A DNA stretch of 64,000 bases from Brachynemurus nebulosus. Its lineage: Eukaryota > Arthropoda > Insecta > Neuroptera > Myrmeleontidae. Positions 48,427-60,310 of this stretch are shown here, piece after piece. Positions within the stretch are counted from its first letter, which is position 1; each line of letters begins with the position of its first letter. The notes beneath the pieces were generated by a model. That model searched no databases, had not been told where the DNA came from, and was given only the letters and a program-made list of their open reading frames with translations. Where the stretch lies: NCBI GenBank assembly GCA_035578155.1, contig JAPWDM010000001.1, positions 89,565,076-89,629,075 of the forward strand. Direction: 5' to 3'. The position numbers and the translations under genes were made by a program.

Positions 48427-50040
48427 AATTTTGTCTGACATTATTATTACATAAAATTTTGTGTAATAGACCAGTACTAATCATAAAAAATGATTACTAT
48501 TGGTAAAGCGAGGAATTGTAGTGTAGTATAAATCATTATGTCAAAAAATTGAATCCTTTTCCAGGAGCGTAAAAACAAGTATGAGGGGTTAAAAAATGAA
48601 AATAAACTGTAATTTAAAAACTATAGTCATTTACAAATTTTAATTGTTATTATGTAAGGAAAATGATACTTTCAGTGAAGTGTAGCACACCTTTTAACAT
48701 TTATTAATTTTCAACAAAACAGTAGTCAATACTGGCTAGATGCCTAGATGTTAGCTGCAACTAATAATTAAAAACCAATAACCAAAATACTTTTTTGCAA
48801 CTAATGACTGAAAAATTCAACTACTAGTATTAACTAATAAGTACAGATTCCGCTCAAAATAGGGAATAGTAAACAAGTCACTTTCCCTATTTTAAGTGTA
48901 ACATACAGGATGAACTAAATATCTATTTATATGCATATACATATATTTACTAGGTCACTGATATACCGTAACCAAAAGCTAAGACATGCTGCGATGCCCA
49001 GTTCTCCAAATATTTCTAGTTTATTTTCTCACGTTAAATGTTTTCTTTTCTTAATGACCCCTGTCATATTAAAAATACAGTTTATTTAGTTATATAAAAT
49101 AAGTACATAACTTAACCACATACATTAAGTAATTAACTTTTTCTATTTAAAATAACAACTGTACACAATAAATACATATAATAAATTGATAACAATTATT
49201 TTATTATTATTAATAAGAAAATACGTTTGTATGTTCCGAATGAGACCATTTTAAGAATAATCTTTGCTAATGTTTAAGTACAGAACAAAAAGTAAATACG
49301 TACAGATACATATTGTGGAGTGAATGTCAAAGAAGCTATTAAATTTTAATTTATCACCACTTCATAATGTCCCAACGGTCCCAACAACACATTCACAAGC
49401 ATTATATGCATGTATGCCTACTACCTGATACTATTAAATAATCAAATCATGGATATGTTTATATATGCATAATTATATAGAATTATAGACAATTGTAGGG
49501 TTTTGGACGTTTTAAACATTTCATTTCAAACTCATAAGTAAATGTACAAATTGCAAAATTTTTAATTTTTCTGAATAAATGATTAAAAAGTTCATGAACA
49601 CTTTATTATTTGTCACACCATTTATATTATTATTTTTTATTTTTTTGACAATATTTTTATTACTTTTTAATATAAACATGTTTGAATGTGTGTGTGTTTG
49701 TTTACAATATTTCCTTATTTTAGATTTGCTTATTTTAAGAGAACGGTGTAATTTAGTTTTTAGTTGTAGTTGTTAGTTACAGGACCGGATTAACCCTGAA
49801 TGTCGCCCTAGGCACCATGCAAAATGCCGCCCCCACCTTTTGCTTGAAAAGAAGAAAATCTTAATTTTTCCTACTTTTTCCAACTTTCTCTTAAAATTAT
49901 CGCAAAAAAGGCAGGAAAATATTATTTTATTCTCTGATTGTTTACTGAACATAAAAACGTAATAAACAAACATGACTGACGATATAAAAAATCACAACTA
50001 TAAGTTTTAAAAAATTGAATCCTATTTGCAATCTATTTTC
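48427..50040. other. AT-rich non-coding stretch
   Basis: No gene. Near 49783, ACAGGACCGGATTAACCCTG followed by CGCCCTAGGCACC and GCCGCCCCC resembles the GGACCGGATTAA end of a hAT-like element; its other end is not found. Confidence 0.45.
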
Positions 50041-50144
50041 GATCGAAAGATTTTGATAACAAAAATTTATAGTAGATGTTATATATTTGAAAGAATATTT
50101 CTTTCCTTACATCATCCATTTTGGAAATATCGTTATTTTCGATA

Positions 50145-51205
50145 TCGATAATTTTCGATAACGAAAAGTAGGTTTTAATAGTCGCAATATGTTCGGAACA
50201 CCCACAACTTGCTTCGCTTAAGCCTTCAAAAATTTCGTTATTTTTGAGCTACGACGCACCGTTTAGGAGATATTTACGATTAAAGTTTTCGATTGCGAAA
50301 GTTAACGAAAAGTAGTTTTTTTAAAAATTGTTCTATTACTGACCAGATCTATGGGACTAACAGAGCCTAAATTAACTAGTTATAACCAATTTAGGACAAG
50401 TTACGCGGTATCGATAATTTTCGATACCGAAAAGTAGGTTTTGACAGTCGCAATCCGTTCGGAACACCCACAACTTGCTTCGCTTAAGCCTTCAAAAATT
50501 TCGTTATTTTTGAGCTACGACGCACCGTTTAGGAGATATTTACGATTAAAGTTTTCGATTGCGAAAGTTAACGAAAAGTAGTTTTTTTAAAAATTGTTCT
50601 ATTACTGACCAGATCTATGGGACTAACAGAGCCTAAATTAACTAGTTATAACCAATTTAGGACAAGTTACGCGGTATCGATAATTTTCGATACCGAAAAG
50701 TAGGTTTTGACAGTCGCAATCCGTTCGGAATACCCACAACTTGCTTCGCTTAAGCCTTCAAAAATTTCGTTATTTTTGAGCTACGACGCACCGTTTAGGA
50801 GATATTTACGATTAAAGTGTTCGATAGCGAAAGTTAACGAAAGGTAGTTTTTTAAAAAATTGTTCTGTTACTAACCAGGTCAATGGGACTAACAGAGCCT
50901 AAATTAACTAGTTTTAACCAATTTATGACAAGTTACGCGGTATCGATAATTTTCGATAACGAAAAATAGGTTTTGACAGTCGCAGGACGTTCGGAATACC
51001 CACAACTTGCTTCGCTTAAGCCTTCAAAAATTTCGTTATTTTTGAGCCACGACGCACCGTTTAGGAGATATTTACGATTAAAAAGTTTACGATTGCAAAA
51101 AGTAACGATTTGTCATTTTTTTAAAAATATACTATCGTTGACCAAATCAATAGGACTAATGGAGCCTAAATTCATCAATTATGACCAGTTTATAATAAAT
51201 AATTC
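50145..51205 (+). repeat. 266-bp satellite, four tandem units
   Basis: TCGATAATTTTCGATA starts at 50145, 50411, 50677 and 50943, exactly 266 bp apart each time. Units 2 and 3 are almost identical, unit 4 diverges toward its end. Each unit contains TTCGGAAYACCCACAACTTG, CTTCGCTTAAGCCTTCAAAA, GAGCTACGACGCACCGTTTA, GGAGATATTTACGATTAAAG and GTTACGCGG. No open reading frame runs through the units. Confidence 0.92.
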
Positions 51206-51224
51206 TTTATCTTTGCTAGTTCTC

Positions 51225-52010
51225 GAACAGAACATTCTAAAACTTTTGTTAAATATCTTTATTTAGCTTCTATTTCAATAATTCTTCTAATAGTGATATT
51301 GGTTTTTCGACATCTTTATTAACTTTCGAATAGAAACTTTTGTCAAATGTTTTCACCTGTATTTAACTTGTTTTTCGATGACTAAACAAATGGTGAAGTA
51401 AATTTTTCGATATCCTTGCTGATATCCAGATAGAACATTCTCGAACTTTCGTTAAATTTCGCTACATGGATCCTTTTTAACTAACTAATCCGATAGTGAA
51501 ATCAAGTTTTGTATATCTTATCTGATTTTCACATAGAATATTCTAGAGCTTTTACTGAATTTCATTTTTTGGTCACTTTTTTGATGAACAATCTAATGGT
51601 GATGCCAAATTTTCAATAATTTTTCTTTTTTCCAAAAAAATATTCTAGAACTTTTGACGAATTCTGCTATTTGGACACTTTTTTGATGCCCAAACCAATG
51701 GTGAAGTCGGTTTTTGGATATATTTTCTATTTTCAGAATAGAATATTCTCGAACCTTTGCCAAATTCCGTTAATTGATCGCTTTTCGATGAAAAATTTGG
51801 TGGTGAAATCAGATATTCGATATTTTTTCTAATTTCCAAAAAGAATATTCTAGAACTTATTCTTAATATCGGTACTTGGTTACTTTTTCGTTGGTCAATC
51901 CATTGATTAAGGATTTTTTATGTCTTTTCTGATTATTGAAAGAATATTCTAGAACTTTTGCCAGATTTCGCTATTTAAGCATCTATTCGATGACCAACCC
52001 AGTGGTGAAA
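51225..52010 (+). repeat. Degenerate ~105-bp satellite, about seven units
   Basis: GAATATTCTAGAACTTTT-type phrases recur near 51230, 51435, 51540, 51645, 51750, 51848 and 51950, followed each time by CCAAATTTCGCTATTTGG-like text and then TTTTCGATG...CAATGGTGAARTC. Units differ at many positions, so it is older than the adjoining 266-bp array, into which it runs without a break. Confidence 0.8.
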
Positions 52011-53780
52011 TCGAATTATGTAATAGTTTTAATTTATCTGTATCTTTGTACAAGGAATATGTCCTCATAAAAATTTACAAGACACGCTCCTCTCATATAT
52101 GTTTTTTCAACAATTCAATTTTTTGACAGGATGATTTATAGTTTTAGTGTATGGAAAAAAATTTTTTCTTCAGTTAGATGTTTACATAACTCACATGCAG
52201 TTGATCAAATTAAACTGTGTTTGTTCGTCGCGCGAGCGATGTTACAAACTTTAATTAAGCGACTATGTTATTTATATGAAATTTAATTGTTTTCAAAACA
52301 AAATATATTTGTAGAGTACCTCTTTAGTTCGTGCCACAAAAACTATAGAGCGCATTTAGAAAAAAATTATAAATGTACTTATGAAACATAGATAAATTAT
52401 GTGCCGCTTCTAACGAATGGTGAAACGTTTTTCCGGCAATTTTTGACAGGATAATTTATTACCTGCACTATGAATCCTCGCATTAACTATTGGTTTTGAA
52501 AAAATGATTACAGCGTTTATTGTCTATGCGGACTATCATTAAGCAGACGGTTTCTATGTATTTGTGTTTATATACACGAAAATATTTTTTAAAACACTAT
52601 CTTATGTAAACAAATCTTGCAAATTTAACATATACAGGCGATTATTTTGGAAGTTAACATAAGTATATGATAACAATAATAAAAATTATTAATACACATA
52701 TGAATGTATAATTTCAAAGCTTACAATTAGATGTAAATATTATGTAGCTAGAAAATATTCTTTAGAAGGTTATTTTAATAAAATTACTTTAATTTTTATA
52801 TAAAAATAAATTGTGCAAAGAAACACCTATATATGAATTGTTTAAGGGGATGAGGTTTGTGTATTGTCGTCCGGCTAAAGAGAAGTCGGTGTACTATTGG
52901 CTTGTGCTCCTAATAAATGACAATTCAGTTTTATAGCTCTTTTTTACTTACTGGATGTAAATGTAAGGTATGACATTATATAACTTTACGTAGATCTTGG
53001 AATTGATCAACCAAGCGTTAACTTTTGTCAACGCCTGTTAACGTTTGATAGTCCGATAAGTAAGTTTTTATTTGATTGTTTATAACTGAAGTTTGAATGA
53101 TTTGTATAATTTACATATTTGCTTGTTGTTACTTTTCAGGCTCTTGTGCAAGATAAGAGTTGGTTCTCACTATACGTTCCGTTTGCCTTCATATTCTTTC
53201 CGGTTATTTATCAGAAAAACATTCATAAGATATTTGCTCACATGATAATTCCCCACACGAAAACTCCTTACAGTGACAAGTGTTCACGAAATATCCTCAA
53301 ACAAACAATTCCCCACAGTGACGGTGATAAATCTTCACAAGAAAGATGCCCACCTTGAGAAATTCCCACATTAACAAATGGCTAGTAATAAATGTGACTA
53401 AATTTTCAGATACCGAAAAATCCACCAAGTATAAATATTGGTTTCACACTGCTAAGTTAGAATTCCTCAATGGGCAAAGTTTTTCATAACTTTCAGGAAG
53501 AAATATAAGATACTTAAGTATATTTTTGATGATCCATAAAAGTAAATATTTATATTAAAAAAAAAAATTGTCGCTCAACACGCATTAAGCTAGGATTCAG
53601 TGGTTAAACTTTTTCACAACTTGCGGGAAAAAATATTAACATTTGCAGCAACACATATGCATCTCCTTAGTTTGTTATTTTTTAACTTGAGGATTAGTTG
53701 TTCTCTATTCATTAAATTGGATCCAACTTTTGAGCCGTATCGTCTATAGAGTGTATATAATATGAATTCTTTATTCTATT
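52011..53780. other. Non-coding stretch, one weak exon-like patch
   Basis: No known gene. At 53145-53358 an acceptor-like TTACTTTTCAG is followed by about 72 codons without stop (ALVQDKSWFSLYVPFAFIFF and on) but no recognisable domain. AATTCCCCACA recurs three times in it (53250-53370), which argues for repeat rather than coding sequence. Confidence 0.4.
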
Positions 53781-53784
53781 ATCT

Positions 53785-54325
53785 ATACATATAATAAATT
53801 TGTAACAAAACTGTTTCTGTACATGGAATATTTTTTGAAAATTGTACTAATACTGGAGATAAGTTATCGATTTAGATGCCAAAGCAGCGATTTTTAAATT
53901 TTTTGTCTGTATCAGTATTTCAGTAAATTTTTTTTGTCTCCGAAATTATTCGAAATACCAAGTTTTCACAAGAGCCAAGAAATGAAGATAATAAATAAAT
54001 CTTCCTCTTATAAAAATCTTAGAACTAAAAAATTCTGAACAGATTTACCTGGGGGTGGGGGTGGTTTCAACCCTTTTCCAATTTTATTTGGGTTTCTTTG
54101 ATTACTGAAAGTATTGACATCCTCTGAAATGTGCAGGTGCCAGATTTCATTAAAATTGGTTTATACGTTTCTAAACAGCATACAAAAATGTGATTTTTAA
54201 GTACTCCTTTCACGCATAAACGATACATTTTGGTACATATGTAAGTTGAGTATAATCATCTTTCTTTGGCCTCTAGAAAGTGTGGTATCTCTATGTCTCG
54301 GGAATTTTGGGACGCCCTGTATATA
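53785..54325 (+). repeat. Dispersed repeat family W, copy 1
   Basis: The first ~130 bp match 3771-3905. From about 53935 to 54325 it is the inverse of 63617-64000: shared GTCTCCGAAATTATTCGAAA, CACCCCCACCC inverse, TTTGATTACTGAAAGTA, AAATGTGATTTTTAA. It ends GGGAATTTTGGGACGCCCTG followed by TATATATA. It is non-coding. Confidence 0.75.
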
Positions 54326-57300
54326 TACAATATTTTTTTATACGGAGAATTTTCATATGGAATTTAATTGTCACCGATTATTTATTGATAAATATTTTTA
54401 TTAACTCTTACACACAAAATTATCAGGTACTTTAACTGATCAAGTGATCAAACACTTCCCATTTATCTCGCAAATATAACTGGATTTCCTGTAGAAATGG
54501 ACATAAAAAAATAAAAATAAAGTATGTATATCATAATTTAATTTTCAAAGACTTTTCCAGTAAATATTTTACAGTTTAAATAAAACAGCAATTTTTCTAA
54601 TTAAATTTTGTAATTTAGAAAGGAAAATAATAATTAGGAATTTTTTACTTAATATAACCAAACTATATTTTCCAAGTTTCATGGTAGGCGTTATGCGCCG
54701 AATATAAACTGAGTTTTGTAAAAATTATGACGGTTTTATTTTAATATTTACTTATATTCTTTTGTCAATAGTAAGTGGGTTATCAAATAAATAAAAAAAT
54801 AAAAGAAAATTTAACAGTAATACGAATTTGATAAGATAAAAAATAAAAAATATAAAAACAAATTTGAAATAGAATTACAATCGAGCAATATTGTTAGTTT
54901 TAAATATTATTTTATTATTTTATTTCTTTCTTTTCAAATTATTCCATACAATAAGTTTATGTATTAAAATTATTTTAGTTAGGTGTAGAATTCATTATTA
55001 TATTATTAAAGTTTGGGTGCGTATTATACGGCGAGCCAAAATATACATAAAAACTAAAAAAATTATTCAAAATTTTATTCTGCGTGTTATACCCCGGAAA
55101 ATGCAGTAATTATTATGTCTTGTGGTATTTTGAGAATTTTATATTGTGTCTTCGCTATGTTATGCAGGATGTACGACAGAGCCATTTTTTTTTTATTATA
55201 AGTGAAATTTTATTCGTTAATGTTGCAATAATCTACTAAGAGTATAATATTACATTTTCGGCATAGATACTACAATAAGGCTCCTCCACATAACTGATCA
55301 TCATCGGAACTATTATTGAGCCGTTGTATATACATAATATTATCACGTTTGTTTATTCTCGTATTGTACTCGTACACAAATACAAGGGAATCCTTTGATT
55401 CGTGCACGAAAAACCGACAGCACTAACAATGATAGCCGATTACAAGCAAATATATTTTTCACAAGGATAATATTTAGGAAATAAGAATTTAATAGGAAAT
55501 ATTTCCCATATTTTACACAATGATAAAAGAGTGAATATAACTTCTTCCTCAAATTCTAGTAAAAAATACTTGTTTGTATAAAGGACGATAACTTGAGTAA
55601 ATAATAGATCTTAATGTATTAAAAATCATTTTTAGCTGATTTGTTTATAATTCTGTTTTTACCCTATAGACACATGTACTGTATTATAATTAGACTTGAA
55701 ATGATTTTCAAGTTGCGAGTACAAAGTACATCCATCCTTGCTCCGTTTTCGGGGCAAATGCAGAATAATTAACAATTTTATAATTTTGTGTCAAAATTAA
55801 AATTTAGGGATCATATACAGTTGTAGCGGGCAAAATGACGACATTTTCTCGAAATTTTTCGACAACATAATGAATATTTATTTAAAAACTGTGAACAACA
55901 CTGATTAGTACTTGTTTCGGGATTCTATTTCATAGAAAAATATTTGAAAATAGCGAAACTACAACTGTATTCCAGGAGCACCTTTTTTTTAGACATTACT
56001 TGCGGTGGACAAGATTACTCTAGAACAATTCATCCAAAATCATAATTTCGAAAAAAAATTCGGTAGTCTGTTTTATTGTCTAGTCGCTGACCGAAGCAGT
56101 TGTAGAAATTTAAATTTTTATGAAAATGACGACGGTTTACCTACCAAAAATTTATTTTTTGAAGGTTTTAAATTTTTTCGCTTTAAAAACTAAAAAAAAA
56201 AAATAAAAATCGTTCGATGAACGACTATTATCATAATTCATAATAAATAAATAAATAAATAGTGTAAACATTATATTGATAGGATTGATAATTTTTTAGT
56301 AGTTGTGCCCACGGTGGGCAGCCCACCATAACCCCTTAATAACTACGCAGCGTCACCGATATCAATATTACTTGCTACATCTGTAACCCCTGAATAAAAT
56401 ATTTTTGTTTTAACTTTACAAAAACCACTCTGCACTAAGCCCACTTCACACATTTGTATTCTTAATTAACTTTTTTCAAAAAATCATTGTTCTACCTGAA
56501 ACATCGTGTTTCTCAAAGCAATAAAATATTACTTAGTTATTTCTATTATTTTATGTGTTATGCACTATTTAATTTAGGCCATACAGGCACTTCTAAAGTT
56601 CATTGACAACTTAATTAGTACATTCTTTGACGCTATCTTACCGTGACGTATTTGTAACTAAAAAAACTTACCAATAATGAAATCAATATTTATATAAAAT
56701 GTGTTCGATCGAATAACTCAGTGTAACACCCAAACTTCTAGATTAACTATGCAGATTTATAATATCCATTAGAAATTGCGCCAGTAATTTAAAATAAATT
56801 CTGAGAAAATGTAATTTAAAAAAAAAAAAATGTTTTTGAAATAACAATTCCGTTATTTATTAACAAATAATTTTTCATATTTAAATCCTTTTATTTCATC
56901 TCTAGCAAATGTATGTATTCTTAGTTCGGAAAATTTTGAGTAAATTTTAAATCATTTATAAAGAAACACTATTTTGCAGCGAAACTTCTTTCGAAGTTAA
57001 ACTACGAAAGGAAGTTTCTTTAACTTTCCTTGAGTAATAACACAATTCCCTCCTTGTTATAAATCCCTGTGTAATAAAATTACTTGAGTTGTTAAATTTT
57101 GTTTCTATAAATTTCTATTTATTTATTTATTTATTTATTGTTGGTTAGAGGCGCAACAGTTACATTACATCTCTTTCAAAAAAAAAAAATTTTTTATTGA
57201 TTTAAATGATGTATCATATTTAAAATGGTATTCAAAAAAATTATGACTTCGAAAATATTTTAAAAGTTGCTTTGAAACTGATTTCTAAAACGACTTCGAA

Positions 57301-57685
57301 CGGTTGGAAACGTTTAAAAACGCTACTCTGCTGCGCGTAGCATTTTGGAGTCTTTCAGTTTGCTGTATAACTTTTTTCTATTGCTTTATTTTCATAAATA
57401 ACTCAAAAATTATAGGTATAAACACATAAAACAATAAACTCATTCTGAAACATTACATGGGCTTTTTTAGAAACTATCCTTTCCAAAACGGTGGGCAAAA
57501 TAACAAGGGAGACCATATGATAATTTTTGAAGCGAGGGCGAAAACTGGGGCGAGGAGTATTTTTGTTATTTTGAATGACGAATGGCGATTTATAAGTAGC
57601 CATAAAAAGTTCCAATTTCGACCATGTTATAAAACTTGATCCCGTTGTTAAAACACTAGGTTACGTAAAAGAAAAAATACTTAAC
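54326..57685. other. AT-rich non-coding stretch
   Basis: Over 3 kb I recognise no gene. There are a short (TTTA)n run at about 57108-57134 and (AAAT)n near 56243-56262. Small frames at 54891-55109 and 56005-56193 have no known motif. GGTGGGCAGCCCACC near 56313 is a small hairpin. Confidence 0.45.
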
Positions 57686-57687
57686 TA

Positions 57688-57689
<2 letters not shown>

Positions 57690-57749
<60 letters not shown>

Positions 57750-57755
57750 ATATAT
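57690..57755. repeat. (TA)n microsatellite
   Basis: About 66 bp of TA with two TTTATA interruptions, abutting the outer end of the palindrome at 57758. Confidence 0.95.
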
Positions 57756-57757
57756 TC

Positions 57758-57824
57758 CCTTATGGGAATCCAATGTTATCAGTTAACATGAAAATCGTAT
57801 GTATACATCCGAACGGGACACCCA

Positions 57825-57896
<72 letters not shown>

Positions 57897-57963
57897 TGGG
57901 TGTCCCGTTCGGATGTATACATACGATTTTCATGTTAACTGATAACATTGGATTCCCATAAGG
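57758..57963. repeat. (TA)n-centred perfect palindrome, ~69-bp arms
   Basis: CCTTATGGGAATCCAATGTT runs through GATGTATACATACGATTTTC-inverse text to GGGACACCCAG, then (TA)n (57826-57895), then CTGGGTGTCCC and the exact inverse back to GGATTCCCATAAGG. I see no mismatch between the arms. Confidence 0.93.
57826..57895. repeat. (TA)n microsatellite
   Basis: About 70 bp of TA at the centre of the palindrome 57758-57963. Confidence 0.97.
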
Positions 57964-58084
57964 AAAAATGTTATGTCACAAGAGTGCTGTAGATAAACAT
58001 ATTTATATTTTTGGTAATTTTTTTTTACCAAATTATCTGCACTATTTCTTCAACAGAAATATTTTTTGGTATTTTTATTATTTT

Positions 58085-58843
58085 AATATGAGGTGAAATG
58101 TAGAGGGGTGGGAGGAAACTGACTTTTTGTAAAATTTTTAGGCGCTTTTGTATAACGGATTCATATTTTACGGGTGCGTAGGAACATCAGGATAATTAAA
58201 TTTATGGTACCAATTATTCTATCACTTATGAAAAGAATTAAGGAAGATACAACCCTGTAAAGGGGTGAAACGAAAACCGTTTGTCCCTAAATATTTTCCA
58301 AACGCTTTTGAATAACGGATTGATATTCTAGGGTTACGCATTTTGCGTTTGGAGGATTAAATTTATGTTAACACTGATTCCACCACTTATGATCAAGGGG
58401 TAGTTTTGAACGGTAGGTGTGTTACCACGTCTTTTCTAATTTGCAATTATTTAAACAAAATTCTTAAAAATATAGTTCCTCAGACAATTCCACGCAAAAA
58501 AGGTATACTTGTTACATTTCGAAAAATATTACCGTTTTCAAGTAATTTAAAGTAGAAGTATCTATGATATTTTCCAATTATCCCTTAATCATAAGTGATG
58601 GAATAATTGGTACCATAAATTTAATTATACTAATGTTCATACGCAACCCTAAACTGTGAATCCATTATTCAAAACCGCCTAAAAAATTTAAAAAAAAAAA
58701 CTCAGTTTCGTTCCGCCCCTCTACATTTACCCCACAACTTTATCTCCCTGATTATTGAGTTTTCGAAAAAAGTGTAGATGATGAAAAAGTACCATTATTT
58801 TTGAACGTACTATCAGCTCCAGCTATTACGGTATATAATTCTG

Positions 58844-58850
<7 letters not shown>
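58085..58850 (-). mobile_element. Family Z element, copy 2 (with extended inverted end)
   Basis: Read on the minus strand from 58850 it follows family Z copy 1. It then extends further, so that GTAGAGGGGTGGGAGGAAAC with TTTAGGCGCTTTTGTATAAC and ATGGTACCAATTATTC near 58095-58230 faces its own inverse at 58590-58730. The right end GTCCAGAATTAT abuts (TA)n. Multiple AACGGATTSATATTYTA phrases (58150, 58315) suggest internal duplication. It is non-coding. Confidence 0.75.

Positions 58851-58915
<65 letters not shown>
58849..58915. repeat. (TA)n microsatellite
   Basis: About 67 bp of TA bordering family Z copy 2. Confidence 0.97.
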
Positions 58916-58918
<3 letters not shown>

Positions 58919-59318
58919 TAAATTTCCCTAATAGCTAGAATGGAGATCGCGGCACCTTCTTGCCCTCGGATGTGGGCGCTCCTGACACATCAGTGTTGAT
59001 TTTTTCAATGTTTATGAACAATGTTTAATAGCGAAAGCAAATTTTAAGGTATACGTATGTCCATTTTACACTTATGCCTTTGCACCTATTTGCTGAAATT
59101 AATGCTAAAAAAGCTAGCAATTTAAAAAAAGGAAACAATAGTGTTTTCAAAATATTTAATTATCTTTGAGTTTCTTTTCAAAACTAAGATGACACTAAAT
59201 ATGCTCATAAATTTTCTACTGTCATTTAACCGGTTATCTGTTTTCTTAATAAAATATATACTTTCCGAATTTTTTACTTAAATTTCCAATAATTTTATGT
59301 TTCTTCTTTTTTTGTTAG
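58916..59318 (+). other. Intron 3' part upstream of the exon
   Basis: AT-rich sequence ending in a pyrimidine tract (TTTCTTCTTTTTTTGTTAG) whose AG at 59317-59318 is the acceptor of the following exon. Confidence 0.7.
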
Positions 59319-59685
59319 GTGAAACTGGAGGTGATGGGGACATACCTTCGCAATCTGCAACGCCTATATCAGGCTCAGCGAAAACTCGTACAAAACGAAA
59401 CGGCGGAAGCGCCGCAACGCCATCTGTGAACGATTCGACATCAACTAAATTGAATGGGGATTTTCAACATTCTAACAATAATAATTCAATAAAAAATGAA
59501 CGCTTATCGCCAGCATCGTACGCAGCAACTCCTGACAATAGCTCAAGGTCACGGTCCGTCACACCGTCATCGTCAAGTGTACCTGGAACACCACCTGGAA
59601 CGGAACACACTGCCTTAAGTGGTAGAAATTATTCGGATATAATGAGAAGTCTAGCAGCTAAATATAATAATAATAATCCTAATGA
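59319..59685 (+). CDS. Internal coding exon of a nuclear-type regulatory protein
   Basis: This is the one convincing host-gene exon. It follows a strong acceptor (pyrimidine tract plus AG at 59317-59318) and ends at a consensus donor (A|GTAAGT, 59686-59691). It is 367 bp long, completes a split codon at the start and leaves two bases at the end. The peptide starts ETGGDGDIPSQSATP, has a basic patch (AKTRTKRNGG), a Ser/Thr/Asn-rich middle (SSRSRSVTPSSSS, VPGTPPGTE) and ends with GRNYSDIMRSLAAKYNNNNP, a likely amphipathic helix followed by Asn repeats. This composition suits a disordered part of a transcription regulator. E93/Mblk-1 (LCoR-like) or scribbler/ZNF608-type proteins are guesses only. 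The open frame extends upstream to an ATG at 59297, but that part is intronic pyrimidine tract. No sister exon is found in the window. Confidence 0.82.
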
Positions 59686-59767
59686 GTAAGTGTGCCACAA
59701 ACAATACAATACAATAATGCAAATAATACGTCCTTTAATATATAATATAAAATAATAATAATAATAA
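59686..59767 (+). other. Intron start and (TAA)n target tract
   Basis: The donor site is followed by about 60 bp and a short ATA/TAA run (59748-59770), into which the retrotransposon fragment is inserted. Confidence 0.7.
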
Positions 59768-60017
59768 TAAAAGGATTAAATACCAAGATCTAATACATGA
59801 ACTGCGACAACTGTACCCGGGCTATACTATCCGCTTGGTCGTACTTATAATCGGATGTTTGGGGGGTATGCATAACTCCTTTGTGCGCAATCTTAACATT
59901 ATTCCGGCTTGTAGATCTCACGCCAACATGTTAGCGGCGTCAATGCAAAAAGCAGTTATTATCGGGACGCTCCGCACGCTCCGGTCGCACGAGACGACTT
60001 TCTCCGGGAGTTCATGA
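59768..60017 (+). pseudogene. R4/Dong polyprotein C terminus (copy A)
   Basis: The frame reads KRIKYQDLIHELRQLYPGYT, then VVLIIGCLGGMHNSFVRNLN, PACRSHANMLAASMQKAVII, GTLRTLRSHETTF and stops at 60015-60017. This is the end of the downstream endonuclease-containing region of R4/Dong-type polyproteins, with the conserved G-[CV]-L-G-G-M and A-x-x-M-Q-K-A-V-I-x-G patterns of the clade. It has no start of its own; an ATG at 59835 is internal. The fragment is uninterrupted and better preserved than the same part of copy B, which lacks 18 codons here, so the two are separate insertions rather than a tandem duplication of one. Confidence 0.8.
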
Positions 60018-60310
60018 ACACCTTTGAACGCCCATGCCCCGTTTAGAGCGGGTCCTCGAACATCCATTGGACCTGCCCTCGAATCTCCCACTGCCATGGT
60101 TTTGCAGCGAGATTCGGGGATTTATTAGGTAGGGAAGACCAGGAAGGGGATGCTGTATGACGGACATTACGTACCTGACCTAGAAGTACCTGACCTGGTA
60201 CGCTGCACGGACACTTTTTCCTCCGCCTGTGGGTTTTTGAAGTGCAGTCGCGTTTTTCGTTAATCTTTCATAATAAAAATAATAATAATAATAATAATAA
60301 AAATAATAAT
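59768..60310 (+). mobile_element. R4/Dong-type non-LTR retrotransposon, 5'-truncated copy A
   Basis: Only the last ~520 bp are present: the C-terminal coding end, a 3' UTR (CTGACCTGGTACGCTGCACG, then TTTTTGAAGTGCAGTCGCG) and a (TAA)n tail (60280-60320). The copy is bordered by TAA-type repeats on both sides. R4/Dong elements characteristically have TAA repeat tails, and Bombyx Dong was described in such a context. Copy B ends with the same UTR. Confidence 0.82.

Noticed and set aside
53119..53358. Possible exon after TTACTTTTCAG
   Set aside because: No recognisable domain, repeated AATTCCCCACA phrases inside, no donor identified; kept only as a weak note.
59835..60017. Independent small gene starting at ATG 59835
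   Set aside because: The frame is open upstream and continuous with the R4/Dong polyprotein end; the ATG is internal.
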